Source of the DNA: Candidatus Saccharibacteria bacterium UBA6039
Lineage (GTDB): Bacteria > Patescibacteriota > Saccharimonadia > Saccharimonadales > Saccharimonadaceae
Reading direction: 5' to 3'
Length of the DNA stretch: 28,979 bases
Assembly (NCBI GenBank): GCA_002427805.1
Contig: DIZB01000004.1
Coordinates: 1 to 28,979 of the forward strand
Both the position numbers and the translations under genes were made by a program. Shown piece by piece: positions 10,958-16,295 of the stretch. The notes below the pieces were generated by a model. That model had not been told where the DNA came from. It ran no database searches and worked only from the letters and a program-made list of their open reading frames with translations. Every line of letters begins with the position of its first letter. Positions within the stretch are counted from its first letter, which is position 1.

Positions 10958-11169
10958 GGTACTAAAGATGCGTTGTTACGCCGTTTGGCGGAACGTCGGT
11001 AACGCCAGCAAGCTGTAAGAAAAAAGGTGCGTGTCATGCATGTGCAAAACATTATATTTCATATAGCGTGTCGTTACCGAATATCCGTCAAAAAGAAGGT
11101 ATCAGGTAGTTGTTCAAATTGTTAAGGTGTTTTTTGGCTTCGTGTTTGTGTGTATAAAAGCTTGTTTTT

Positions 11170-11198
11170 ACTCTAGCATAAGCATCACCATCGGTCAA
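11170..11198 (-). promoter_or_regulatory. Minus-strand promoter inside the non-coding stretch
   Basis: -35 TTGACC (11198-11193), 17-nt spacer ending in TTATGC, -10 TAGAGT (11175-11170). It is directed toward the hairpin-rich segment at 10.8-11.1 kb and has the same CTTATGCTA core as promoters at 5104 and 22511. Confidence 0.5.
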
Positions 11199-11278
11199 TA
11201 GATATAGACTCATGAATCGTTGTATCTATAACCTATTGTACGTATCATTTTTATTTAACAGATGTATATATAATATAT

Positions 11279-11308
11279 ATACTTATTTACAACGTTGTAA
11301 ATAAGTAT
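11279..11308. repeat. 30-bp perfect palindrome
   Basis: Arm ATACTTATTTACAAC followed at once by its exact reverse complement, with no spacer, centred between 11293 and 11294. It borders an alternating TA-rich stretch (11262-11281). A perfect, spacer-free palindrome of this size suits a dimeric DNA-binding protein or a cruciform more than a terminator. Function unknown. Confidence 0.9.
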
Positions 11309-11321
11309 TCTATGCTCTTGC

Positions 11322-11513
11322 CTATGCAAGTGCAATGAGCCTGTAAAAGCCAACCAACTGCACATCCCTGCTGAGAGCTGAAAGCGCGATAAGGTCTGTC
11401 GCGTCGTCGTCGCCTATACTCCTAAAACGATATGAGTGCATAGCCATTTCAGCCATTCTAAGCTGCAGCTTGATCATTTTCCCGAGATCAACATCCGCAG
11501 ATATATGGCCCAA
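11322..11513 (-). CDS. Doubtful 63-residue open frame, possibly a gene remnant
   Basis: It starts at TTG with a GAGG 6 nt upstream and encodes a 63-residue sequence containing Ser-Ile-Gly-Asp-Asp-Asp-Ala-Thr-Asp-Leu, with no family I recognise. The same frame is open upstream from 11705 apart from a single TAA at 11526-11528, so 128 codons with one stop could be the tail of a decayed gene. Frames of this length also arise by chance. No promoter and no conservation evidence is available. Given the broken comM nearby, a pseudogene remnant is at least as likely as a real small gene. Confidence 0.2.
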   Translation of the reverse strand: MGHISADVDLGKMIKLQLRMAEMAMHSYRFRSIGDDDATDLIALSALSRDVQLVGFYRLIALA

Positions 11514-11961
11514 GCTTGCCTCGTCTTATTGTGATTTACCCGCAAGGAAGCCACAATATCCTAAGCATCGCACGTGTACCAGCAAGCGATAACCCGCCAT
11601 TACTAAAACTGAGTGCTGGAAGCTGTTGCCCGTAACGACGGCTTTTTCGCAAAGATCACGTATACGACCAATACTTACAGAATGAACTGCCAGTTCCGTG
11701 GCACATTATCAGTCTCTGGCTTCGAGTGACGCATAAAAACCTATCTAAGTAATGTGACTCAAGCGCTCATCATATTCCCTCATACATACATCACTGGAAT
11801 AGGCATAGCTATCGCGCCTTGTCGCTCAAGTCGATACGTCGTTCTTGCCAATATGGGGTTTACTGTACAGCTATATTGAGTTGCCAGCGAAACTCATACC
11901 GATATTGTCTGTGATTACTTTTTTACCGTTTTTGTGTAGTTAACAGATGACGTAAAGGTGC

Positions 11962-11970
11962 TTATCCACA
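11962..11970 (+). promoter_or_regulatory. Perfect DnaA box
   Basis: TTATCCACA matches the bacterial DnaA-box consensus exactly. Only one perfect copy is visible in the stretch; a one-mismatch form, TTATACAGA, starts at 12061. No dnaA, dnaN or rpmH gene is in the window, so this alone does not establish an origin. Confidence 0.5.
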
Positions 11971-12007
11971 CGTGGTATTTTTTACCAGACATTTTTCATA
12001 ATTATCA

Positions 12008-12036
12008 TTGACACAAGCACTATGACGTCATATTAT
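12008..12036 (+). promoter_or_regulatory. Consensus promoter with palindromic spacer
   Basis: -35 TTGACA (12008-12013, perfect), 17-nt spacer, -10 TATTAT (12031-12036). The spacer carries the 12-bp palindrome TATGACGTCATA (12021-12032), which reaches into the -10 and could be an operator. It drives the short terminated segment that follows. Confidence 0.7.
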
Positions 12037-12042
12037 AGGGGT

Positions 12043-12138
12043 AGCTCCTGAATAAAAAACTTATACAGAAGCCCAAAATAAACAGCTATCCAAAAAACTC
12101 CACATAAAACAACCGTTCCTCGCAGGCGGTTGTTTTTT
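12043..12138 (+). ncRNA. Candidate small RNA of about 95 nt
   Basis: A perfect -35 with a good -10 (12008-12036) predicts a start near 12042-12043, and a strong terminator follows at 12106-12138. The enclosed A-rich segment has no ATG-led frame. The 5' end (TAGCT, or GGGTAGCT if the start is earlier) can pair with AGCTATCC at about 12084-12091. No match to known small RNA families that I can name. It is not the SRP RNA, whose GGAAG apical motif is absent. Confidence 0.45.
12106..12138 (+). terminator. Terminator of the candidate small RNA
   Basis: Stem AAAACAACCG (12106-12115) with CGGTTGTTTT (12127-12136), with a further CCT/AGG pair inside the loop, and a T run to 12138. The symmetric A/T flanks would let it work weakly in the other direction too. 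Confidence 0.75.
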
Positions 12139-12164
12139 ATTACAATCATCTAGTGTCTCGCAAC

Positions 12165-12187
12165 AAAAATACCCACCATATGGTGGG
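12165..12187 (-). terminator. tmRNA terminator
   Basis: The palindrome CCCACCATATGGTGGG (12172-12187) forms a 6-bp stem with loop ATAT. On the minus strand it is followed by TATTTTTG. It lies 15 nt after the CCA end of tmRNA. Confidence 0.75.
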
Positions 12188-12202
12188 AATCGTGGTTCAA
12201 AT

Positions 12203-12598
12203 TGGTGGAGCTGCCGGGCACTGCCCCCGGGTCCGAAAGGTAACTGATTATTTGTCTACAAGTTTAGTCTGCTCTGATTCTTAACGACTGCCTAAGGCTT
12301 AAGCTCAGACGTAAAATGCCCAAACAGTCGCGCAGTAAAATGTTTCGGGTCCGACACTGCTGCCTAACGGATCGATAATCGACATGCTTTATAACACCAC
12401 TCCCAGTCTATGTCGCCTGCTGAAAGTGATGGCGTTAGGGATTAACCTAAGCTGTTACTAGAGAACGACCTTGCAATGAAGCAAAGATGTTTCGTAGTGA
12501 TGCAGTTTGTGTTGCATTTAAATAGTGTGGGTTACGCCCACGGTCGACTTGCAAAATAATCTGTTAAAGTCCTTCCGTCGAAAGCTAAAGTCAGCCCC
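12203..12598 (-). ncRNA. ssrA: Transfer-messenger RNA (tmRNA)
   Basis: A 396-nt one-piece tmRNA. The 5' end GGGGCTG pairs fully with CAGCTCC near the 3' end (one G-U), followed by discriminator A and an encoded CCA at 12205-12203. The T-arm (GGTCCGAAAGG on the opposite strand) and the conserved 5' segment GACTTTAGCTTTCGACGG-type D-loop region are clear. After the first pseudoknot, whose GTGGG/CCCAC arms are visible at about 12526-12542, a resume codon GCA at 12515-12513 opens a 22-codon tag frame ending at TAG (12449-12447). The tag starts Ala-Thr-Gln-Thr-Ala and ends Ser-Leu-Val-Thr-Ala, hydrophobic at the end as expected but lacking the usual Ala-Ala. The tag frame is inferred. tmRNA rescues stalled ribosomes with SmpB. 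Confidence 0.95.
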
Positions 12599-12612
12599 AA
12601 CGTAACGGATTG

Positions 12613-12621
12613 ATTGTAGCA
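12613..12621 (-). promoter_or_regulatory. tmRNA promoter, extended -10
   Basis: TTATGC directly before TACAAT (12618-12613) on the minus strand, with no convincing -35. Transcription would begin near 12606, about 8 nt before the mature 5' end. Confidence 0.55.
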
Positions 12622-12664
12622 TAATTTGCGTCTGAATGCCAGTCATGCTTAAATTAAGCTGAGT

Positions 12665-13630
12665 ATGGTAGCACACGTTACAACTGTCGCCCCAGTAGGT
12701 TTTGATGCATCCCTCATTGAAGTGGAGTGCGATGCCTCTAATAGTTTGCCTGCGCTTCAGATAGTTGGTCTCAGTAACAAGGCGATTAATGAGGCGAGAG
12801 AACGCATACGAAGCGCAATTACCAATTCCCTTCTGACTTCCTTAAAAAACGCATTACGATCAACCTTGCGCCCGCTGAGCTTCCAAAAGATGGCGCACAC
12901 CATGACCTTCCTAGCTCTCTCGATTCTCACTATCGGTAGTCAGCTACGTCAAGAAGAGCCTATAGGCGCTATTTTTGCGGGTGAGCTCGCGCTTGACGGC
13001 ACAATTCGCCCCATTAAGGGCGCATTAACATTGCTAAGGCTGCTTTTATTCTCGCTCGTCTCTTGAGGCGCTGCGTCAACCCCCTGAAGATAGACGGATT
13101 ACCGTCAGTCGGGCGAACGGAAGCGTGACATACCCAGCCAACCTTATGCTTGTTGCGACAATGAGCCCCTGCCTGTGTGGATATTTTGGTGATAAAACGA
13201 AGAAGTGCACCTACACGAGCAATCAAATTCTGGCGTATCAGAAAAGTTGTCAGGGCCACTTCTTGATCGTATCGATCTTGTCGTTCACGTCTCACGAGTC
13301 CCAAACGAAACGCTTTTAGCAGTTAATACGTTGAATAATAAACAACATATAAAAGCTCAAAATTTAATCAATCCTACGTTATAGGTACAAACAAACAGAT
13401 ACAAAAGTAGTGACGAATACAACGCTTCAATGGCGAGTTCAAACATCCAAACCTATGCTCCGCTTGATGAAGCGGTAAAGAAGCTGCTCAAAAATGCCGC
13501 AGACCGACTCGTATTAAGCGCCCGAAGTTACTTTAAGGTCATTAAAATTGCTCGCATAATCGCCGATCTTGCTGGCGACGAACACGTTTCGGCTGCCCAT
13601 ATTAGTGAAGCTCTTCAGTACCGAAGTTAA
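12665..13630 (+). pseudogene. comM: comM (YifB family Mg-chelatase-like ATPase), degraded
   Basis: Remnant of ComM, the hexameric helicase that helps integrate DNA during natural transformation. The N-terminal domain is recognisable (Gly-Phe-Asp-Ala-Ser-Leu-Ile-Glu-Val-Glu, then Leu-Pro-Ala-Leu-Gln-Ile-Val-Gly-Leu, then Gly-Glu-Leu-Ala-Leu-Asp-Gly). A shifted frame between about 12850 and 12920 reads Ile-Thr-Ile-Asn-Leu-Ala-Pro-Ala-Glu-Leu-Pro-Lys-Asp-Gly, starting at a run of six A. A second shift lies near 13023. A large deletion near 13040-13065 joins this domain to Glu-Ala-Leu-Arg-Gln-Pro-Pro-Glu-Asp, removing Walker A and Walker B. Another shift falls in an A run near 13245, and an in-frame TAG is at 13382-13384. 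The C-terminal domain survives (Leu-Ser-Ala-Arg-Ser-Tyr-Phe-Lys-Val-Ile-Lys, Ala-Leu-Gln-Tyr-Arg). A full gene would be about 1.5 kb; 966 bp remain. Confidence 0.93.
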
Positions 13631-13635
13631 TGGGC

Positions 13636-13664
13636 TTGATATGAGGTCGCATATCTGGTAGAAT
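13636..13664 (+). promoter_or_regulatory. infC-rpmI-rplT promoter
   Basis: -35 TTGATA (13636-13641), 17-nt spacer, -10 TAGAAT (13659-13664), just after the comM stop. Predicted start is near 13671, giving a leader of about 45 nt before the infC start. Confidence 0.75.
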
Positions 13665-13703
13665 AGCTAGCGAGTAAACGTTCGTACGTATGGGTACGCT
13701 CAA

Positions 13704-13718
13704 AAGGAGATAACGATC
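13704..13718 (+). promoter_or_regulatory. infC Shine-Dalgarno and ATC start
   Basis: AAGGAG (13704-13709), a 6-nt spacer, then ATC at 13716-13718. No ATG, GTG or TTG occurs in this frame between the TAG at 13668-13670 and the conserved IF3 N-terminus, so the ribosome-binding site fixes a non-canonical ATC start. Confidence 0.85.
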
Positions 13719-14222
13719 AGTACATCAATTCGTATCAACGAACAAATTCGTGCAGCCGAGCTACGTGTCATAGGACCAGAAGGAGACCAACTTGGTATCC
13801 TGACGAGAGCCGAAGCACTCAAAGTTGCCGAGGAGGCCGGACTTGACCTCGTTGAAATCTCGCCAAACGCAGATCCACCTGTAGTAAAAGTTGTCGACTG
13901 GGGAAAATTCCAATACCAGAAGATGAAGGAGCTACAAAAAAGCCGCAAAAACTCAAAAGCTGCAGAGCTTAAGCAGATGCGCATGGGACTCAAAATCGGT
14001 GCAAATGATCTTGAGATCAAACTGCGCAAGATACGAGAGTTCCTAGCCGGTGGCCACAAGGTGAAAATTCTTATTTTCTTCCGTGGACGCGAGATGGCGC
14101 ACCAAGAACTTGGATACGAAATGATTGACCGAATCGCTGCAAGCCTTGAAGCTGACGCTATCGTCGAACAAAAGCCTCAGATGGCTGGTCGCAATCTGAG
14201 CATAGTAGTAAGGAGTAAATAA
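13716..14222 (+). CDS. infC: Translation initiation factor IF-3
   Basis: IF-3 of 168 residues, which binds the 30S subunit and proofreads start-codon selection. The N-terminal domain is shown by Arg-Ile-Asn-Glu-Gln-Ile-Arg and Glu-Glu-Ala-Gly-Leu-Asp-Leu-Val-Glu-Ile-Ser-Pro, then Pro-Pro-Val-Val-Lys-Val-Val-Asp-Trp-Gly-Lys. The lysine-rich linker and the C-terminal domain follow (Leu-Ala-Gly-Gly-His-Lys-Val-Lys). The start is ATC with a strong Shine-Dalgarno; the first ATG in frame (13923) would discard the whole N-terminal domain. Rare start codons in infC (AUU in E. coli) are known to let IF-3 repress its own translation, so autoregulation is likely here too. The stop overlaps the rpmI start by one base (TAATG), suggesting translational coupling. 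Confidence 0.95.
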   Translation: MSTSIRINEQIRAAELRVIGPEGDQLGILTRAEALKVAEEAGLDLVEISPNADPPVVKVVDWGKFQYQKMKELQKSRKNSKAAELKQMRMGLKIGANDLEIKLRKIREFLAGGHKVKILIFFRGREMAHQELGYEMIDRIAASLEADAIVEQKPQMAGRNLSIVVRSK

Positions 14223-14416
14223 TGCCAAAGATAAAGACCCACAAAGGAACCGCTAAGCGGATCAAGGTTACCAGTACTGGTAAATTGACTCGTCGTCGCG
14301 CGTTTGGCGCCCACCTTCTTTCCAAGAAGGGCAAAGGACGCAAGCGAAATATCAGTACCAAAGCATTTGTTACAGGTGCAATGGCTAAAAATGTTAGAAA
14401 AGCGTTAGGAATTTAA
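14222..14416 (+). CDS. rpmI: 50S ribosomal protein L35 (bL35)
   Basis: A 64-residue basic ribosomal protein of the large subunit, with the family opening Met-Pro-Lys-Ile-Lys-Thr-His-Lys-Gly-Thr-Ala-Lys-Arg and the Arg-Arg-Ala-Phe-Gly-Ala-His-Leu-Leu segment. Length is standard. Its ATG shares a base with the infC stop, and rplT begins 3 nt after its own stop, giving the classical infC-rpmI-rplT order. In well-studied bacteria this operon is repressed by L20 binding its mRNA; the sequence does not show that site clearly here. Confidence 0.96.
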   Translation: MPKIKTHKGTAKRIKVTSTGKLTRRRAFGAHLLSKKGKGRKRNISTKAFVTGAMAKNVRKALGI

Positions 14417-14419
14417 GTT

Positions 14420-14767
14420 ATGCGAGTTAAAAGAGGCGTCACAGCACGCGCAAAGCACAAAAAGATATTAAAGCTTGCTAAGGGTATGCAGCATGACCGT
14501 ACTCGGTCATACCGTCTTGCAAAACAGGCAGTTATTAAGGCTCTTACGTATGCCTACCGCGACCGTCGCAACAAAAAGCGTGATCTTCGTGGTCTATGGA
14601 TCACACGTATCAATGCAGCTGCACGTGAACTAGGTGTTACCTACGGTAAATTGATTGCTGGTCTTAAGGCATCAAACATCGAGCTTGACCGCAAAGTTCT
14701 CTCAGAGCTTGCTGTGAGCGAACCAGCAGCTTTCAGCGAAGTTGTTAAAGCAACAAAACTCATCTAG
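14420..14767 (+). CDS. rplT: 50S ribosomal protein L20 (bL20)
   Basis: A 115-residue ribosomal protein that binds 23S rRNA early in large-subunit assembly. It opens [10 protein letters not shown] and carries [18 protein letters not shown] and Leu-Trp-Ile-Thr-Arg-Ile-Asn-Ala-Ala, all typical of L20. The last residues are less conserved. It is the final gene of the infC operon, followed by a 17-bp bidirectional terminator shared with RNase P RNA on the other strand. Confidence 0.97.
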   Translation: MRVKRGVTARAKHKKILKLAKGMQHDRTRSYRLAKQAVIKALTYAYRDRRNKKRDLRGLWITRINAAARELGVTYGKLIAGLKASNIELDRKVLSELAVSEPAAFSEVVKATKLI

Positions 14768-14783
14768 AGTTAGCATTTCCTTA

Positions 14784-14821
14784 CTACTAAAATAACACCC
14801 ATTCGGGTGTTATTTTAGTAG
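14784..14821. terminator. Bidirectional terminator between rplT and rnpB
   Basis: A perfect 17-bp stem, left arm CTACTAAAATAACACCC (14784-14800), loop ATTC, right arm to 14821. Each side is A/T-rich, so it can terminate both rplT (+) and the RNase P RNA (-). Its last base coincides with the mature 3' end of the RNase P RNA. Confidence 0.85.
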
Positions 14822-15157
14822 GCAGTCCACCGATAAGCCGGGTTCTGTCTGGGGCGATCATCTATCTAGCCAAATAGTTGCCTATAAGGTCAAGCGGGTA
14901 TCGGCCTGCGGACGAGTAGCCCTTCATGCAGACCTCCTTGCAGCTGGCAGGGTTTACCTCCACGCCATGTCACCATGGAATGCTGTGAGCTCTTACCTCA
15001 CTCGTTTCATCTTTTCCCCTCTTGCGAGAGGTAGTTTCGTTTCTGTGGCACTTTCCCTAGAGTTGCCTCCGGTCGCCGTTAGCGACTGCCACTACCCTAT
15101 GCTGCCCGGACTTTCCTCTTATACTCTGGAGTACAAGCGATCACCTAATGAACTGCC
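14821..15157 (-). ncRNA. rnpB: RNase P RNA (bacterial type A)
   Basis: About 337 nt. On the minus strand it starts GGCAGTTCATTAGG and ends GTGGACTGCC, which pair as helix P1 (GGCAGT/ACTGCC). The universally conserved 5' core GAGGAAAGTCCGGGC and 3' core ACAGAACCCGGCTTATCG are both present, the latter followed by the P4-pairing region. This is the catalytic RNA that cleaves 5' leaders from pre-tRNAs. It is transcribed from an extended -10 promoter at 15170-15165 whose predicted start coincides with the 5' end. Confidence 0.97.
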
Positions 15158-15164
15158 TCTTTTC

Positions 15165-15173
15165 AGTATAGCA
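15165..15173 (-). promoter_or_regulatory. rnpB promoter, extended -10
   Basis: TTTGC followed by TATACT (15170-15165) on the minus strand, 7 nt before the RNase P RNA 5' end. No obvious -35. It sits in the 21 bp between rnpB and the stop of the upstream RNase H gene. Confidence 0.6.
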
Positions 15174-15178
15174 AAGTG

Positions 15179-16060
15179 TTACGATATATCATTCTTATGC
15201 TCATCGAGCAAACTATTAACAAGTGTATCGGCCTGTTGATTGAGCTCACGCGGCACATGCGTAAACGTAACGCGCTTAAATGTGGTCATAAGGCCGGTAA
15301 TACGTTCATTAATTGGCCATAGTTCACGATTTTTAATTTTATAGAGACCTCGGAGTTGATTCACCACCAGCATGCTATCAATGCGAAACTCTACTGCCTC
15401 AACGCCTAGCTCTGCAGCACGCTCCAGCCCAAGCCGCACGCCGTGATACTCTGCTTGATTATTGGTTGTTATACCCAAGTACACACCGCCTTTATCAATG
15501 ATGTCTTGATGGTCATTCATAATGATAAACGCCGCGGCTGAAGGGCCTGGATTACCCCGTGACCCACCATCAGTATAAATAATCACTCGATGCATATTCG
15601 TTGTTTTTATTGCATCGTTAGATGTTTTTACCTCCATTATTTGTGCAGTCTTTGGTGCATCTAGGTAGAGACCTAGTAGCCCTGCCGCACTGTCACGAAG
15701 AATGCTTCGTTGTAATTCTGACCTAATCTTCCATTCGTATGAATCATAGCTCGACCCTAAGCTGAGGACTGACTGCTGAGTAATACCCTCCACGCGGTAC
15801 AAAATAAAGACATGTTGGATGTCACCCTCTTCACGGTTTGTCATTGACATAACATCAATGAGCACAAGGTGCTCGGACGTAAGCCCTGCATCCTTATGAA
15901 GATGGCGACGTAATCCATCTTCGGGCTGTTCTGCAGTATCAAGCGTACCACCAGGAAGTTCATATTTACCCACAATACCCGGTCGGCCCTGAGATCTGTG
16001 CAGCAGTAATACCTTACCGTCCTGCTCGATCAGCGCCTGCACAACCACCCGTTGTTTCAT
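15179..16060 (-). CDS. Nudix domain-ribonuclease HI fusion protein
   Basis: A 293-residue two-domain protein. Residues 1-140 form a Nudix fold with Gly-Gly-Thr-Leu-Asp-Thr-Ala-Glu, but the Nudix box Arg-Glu-x-x-Glu-Glu is replaced by Arg-His-Leu-His-Lys-Asp, so metal-dependent hydrolysis by this domain is doubtful. Residues about 155-290 are RNase HI: Tyr-Thr-Asp-Gly-Gly-Ser-Arg-Gly-Asn-Pro-Gly, Asn-Asn-Gln-Ala-Glu-Tyr, Arg-Ile-Asp-Ser-Met-Leu-Val-Val-Asn-Gln-Leu and Gln-Ala-Asp-Thr-Leu give all four acidic catalytic residues. The RNase H part probably removes RNA from RNA-DNA hybrids. It lies between the 6S-like RNA and rnpB on the same strand. Its Shine-Dalgarno is weak. Confidence 0.88.
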   Translation of the reverse strand: MKQRVVVQALIEQDGKVLLLHRSQGRPGIVGKYELPGGTLDTAEQPEDGLRRHLHKDAGLTSEHLVLIDVMSMTNREEGDIQHVFILYRVEGITQQSVLSLGSSYDSYEWKIRSELQRSILRDSAAGLLGLYLDAPKTAQIMEVKTSNDAIKTTNMHRVIIYTDGGSRGNPGPSAAAFIIMNDHQDIIDKGGVYLGITTNNQAEYHGVRLGLERAAELGVEAVEFRIDSMLVVNQLRGLYKIKNRELWPINERITGLMTTFKRVTFTHVPRELNQQADTLVNSLLDEHKNDIS

Positions 16061-16118
16061 TTAGTTATGATCTTTCTGTTTCTGTCTCATTCTCTAGCTA
16101 GTGTAACACCGGAAATAC

Positions 16119-16272
16119 AAAAATCCCAAGGCTTACTGTTGACGCTCGATATTCCTTGGCTGTAAAGGCAAAGGTGGGTACTCGCAAATCATCTCCACGG
16201 AGACAAATCATTTGAGTTCCCTATCTATATGATATTCAGGAAAATCATGCACGCCTAGGCTCACCCTGGGAT
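16119..16272 (-). ncRNA. 6S-like structured RNA
   Basis: About 154 nt with no open frame. A TGC-TATAAT promoter (16284-16279) ends 6 nt before the inferred 5' end. The ends pair: ATCCCAGGG with CCTTGGGAT (9 bp, one G-U), and the closing stem is followed by TTTTT. A long apical hairpin forms from GGG-A-ACTC-AAAT around loop CGTG back to ATTT-GAGT-A-CCC, leaving a large, poorly paired middle. A long hairpin with a closing stem, central bubble and apical stem is the architecture of 6S RNA, which traps RNA polymerase. The assignment rests on shape only. It lacks the SRP RNA apical motif. Confidence 0.5.
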
Positions 16273-16278
16273 GTATCC

Positions 16279-16287
16279 ATTATAGCA
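16279..16287 (-). promoter_or_regulatory. Promoter of the 6S-like RNA
   Basis: GTGC followed by perfect TATAAT (16284-16279) on the minus strand, 6-7 nt before the first base of the closing stem. No clear -35. Confidence 0.6.
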
Positions 16288-16295
16288 CTTATGGC

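Larger units (their letters stand above)
10790..11164 (-). ncRNA. Candidate structured transcript of about 370 nt
   Basis: A good minus-strand promoter (11170-11198) would start transcription near 11163. Downstream on that strand are several stable hairpins and no plausible open frame: a CGCC/GGCG hairpin (about 10980-10990), a perfect 16-bp stem with a 17-nt loop (10909-10957), GCTCCC-ATA-GGGAGC (10861-10875) and CCTGC-AGTG-GCAGG (about 10831-10844). The segment then ends in a T-rich run (about 10803-10811). Its 3' part weakly resembles a tRNA TPsiC region but no acceptor stem forms. I match it to no known RNA family. The ends are inferred. Confidence 0.35.
10714..12202. other. Long stretch without a convincing protein gene
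   Basis: About 1.5 kb in a window where genes are usually a few bases apart. I see no open frame with family similarity; the longest, a TTG-started 63-codon frame at 11322-11513 (-), is described separately. The stretch holds two strong hairpins (10861-10875, 10909-10957), a consensus promoter reading leftwards from 11170, an AT-rich segment with a 30-bp perfect palindrome (11279-11308), a perfect DnaA box (11962-11970) and a promoter-terminator pair enclosing about 95 nt (12008-12138). It may be a mix of RNA genes and decayed coding DNA, since the adjoining comM is also decayed. Confidence 0.7.

Noticed and set aside
11820..11941. Plus-strand open frame of about 45 codons with a hydrophobic end
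   Set aside because: No start codon or ribosome-binding site and no recognisable family; length is within chance expectation.
10714..12202. CRISPR array or insertion sequence in the gene-free stretch
   Set aside because: No regularly spaced direct repeats, no transposase frame and no terminal inverted repeats bounding an element; the inverted repeats are single hairpins or palindromes.
13014..13304. 96-codon minus-strand frame opposite comM
   Set aside because: Shadow of the comM remnant, whose sense strand shows clear ComM motifs.
16119..16272. Signal recognition particle RNA
   Set aside because: The conserved GGAAG-containing apical loop of SRP RNA is absent from both strands of this segment.
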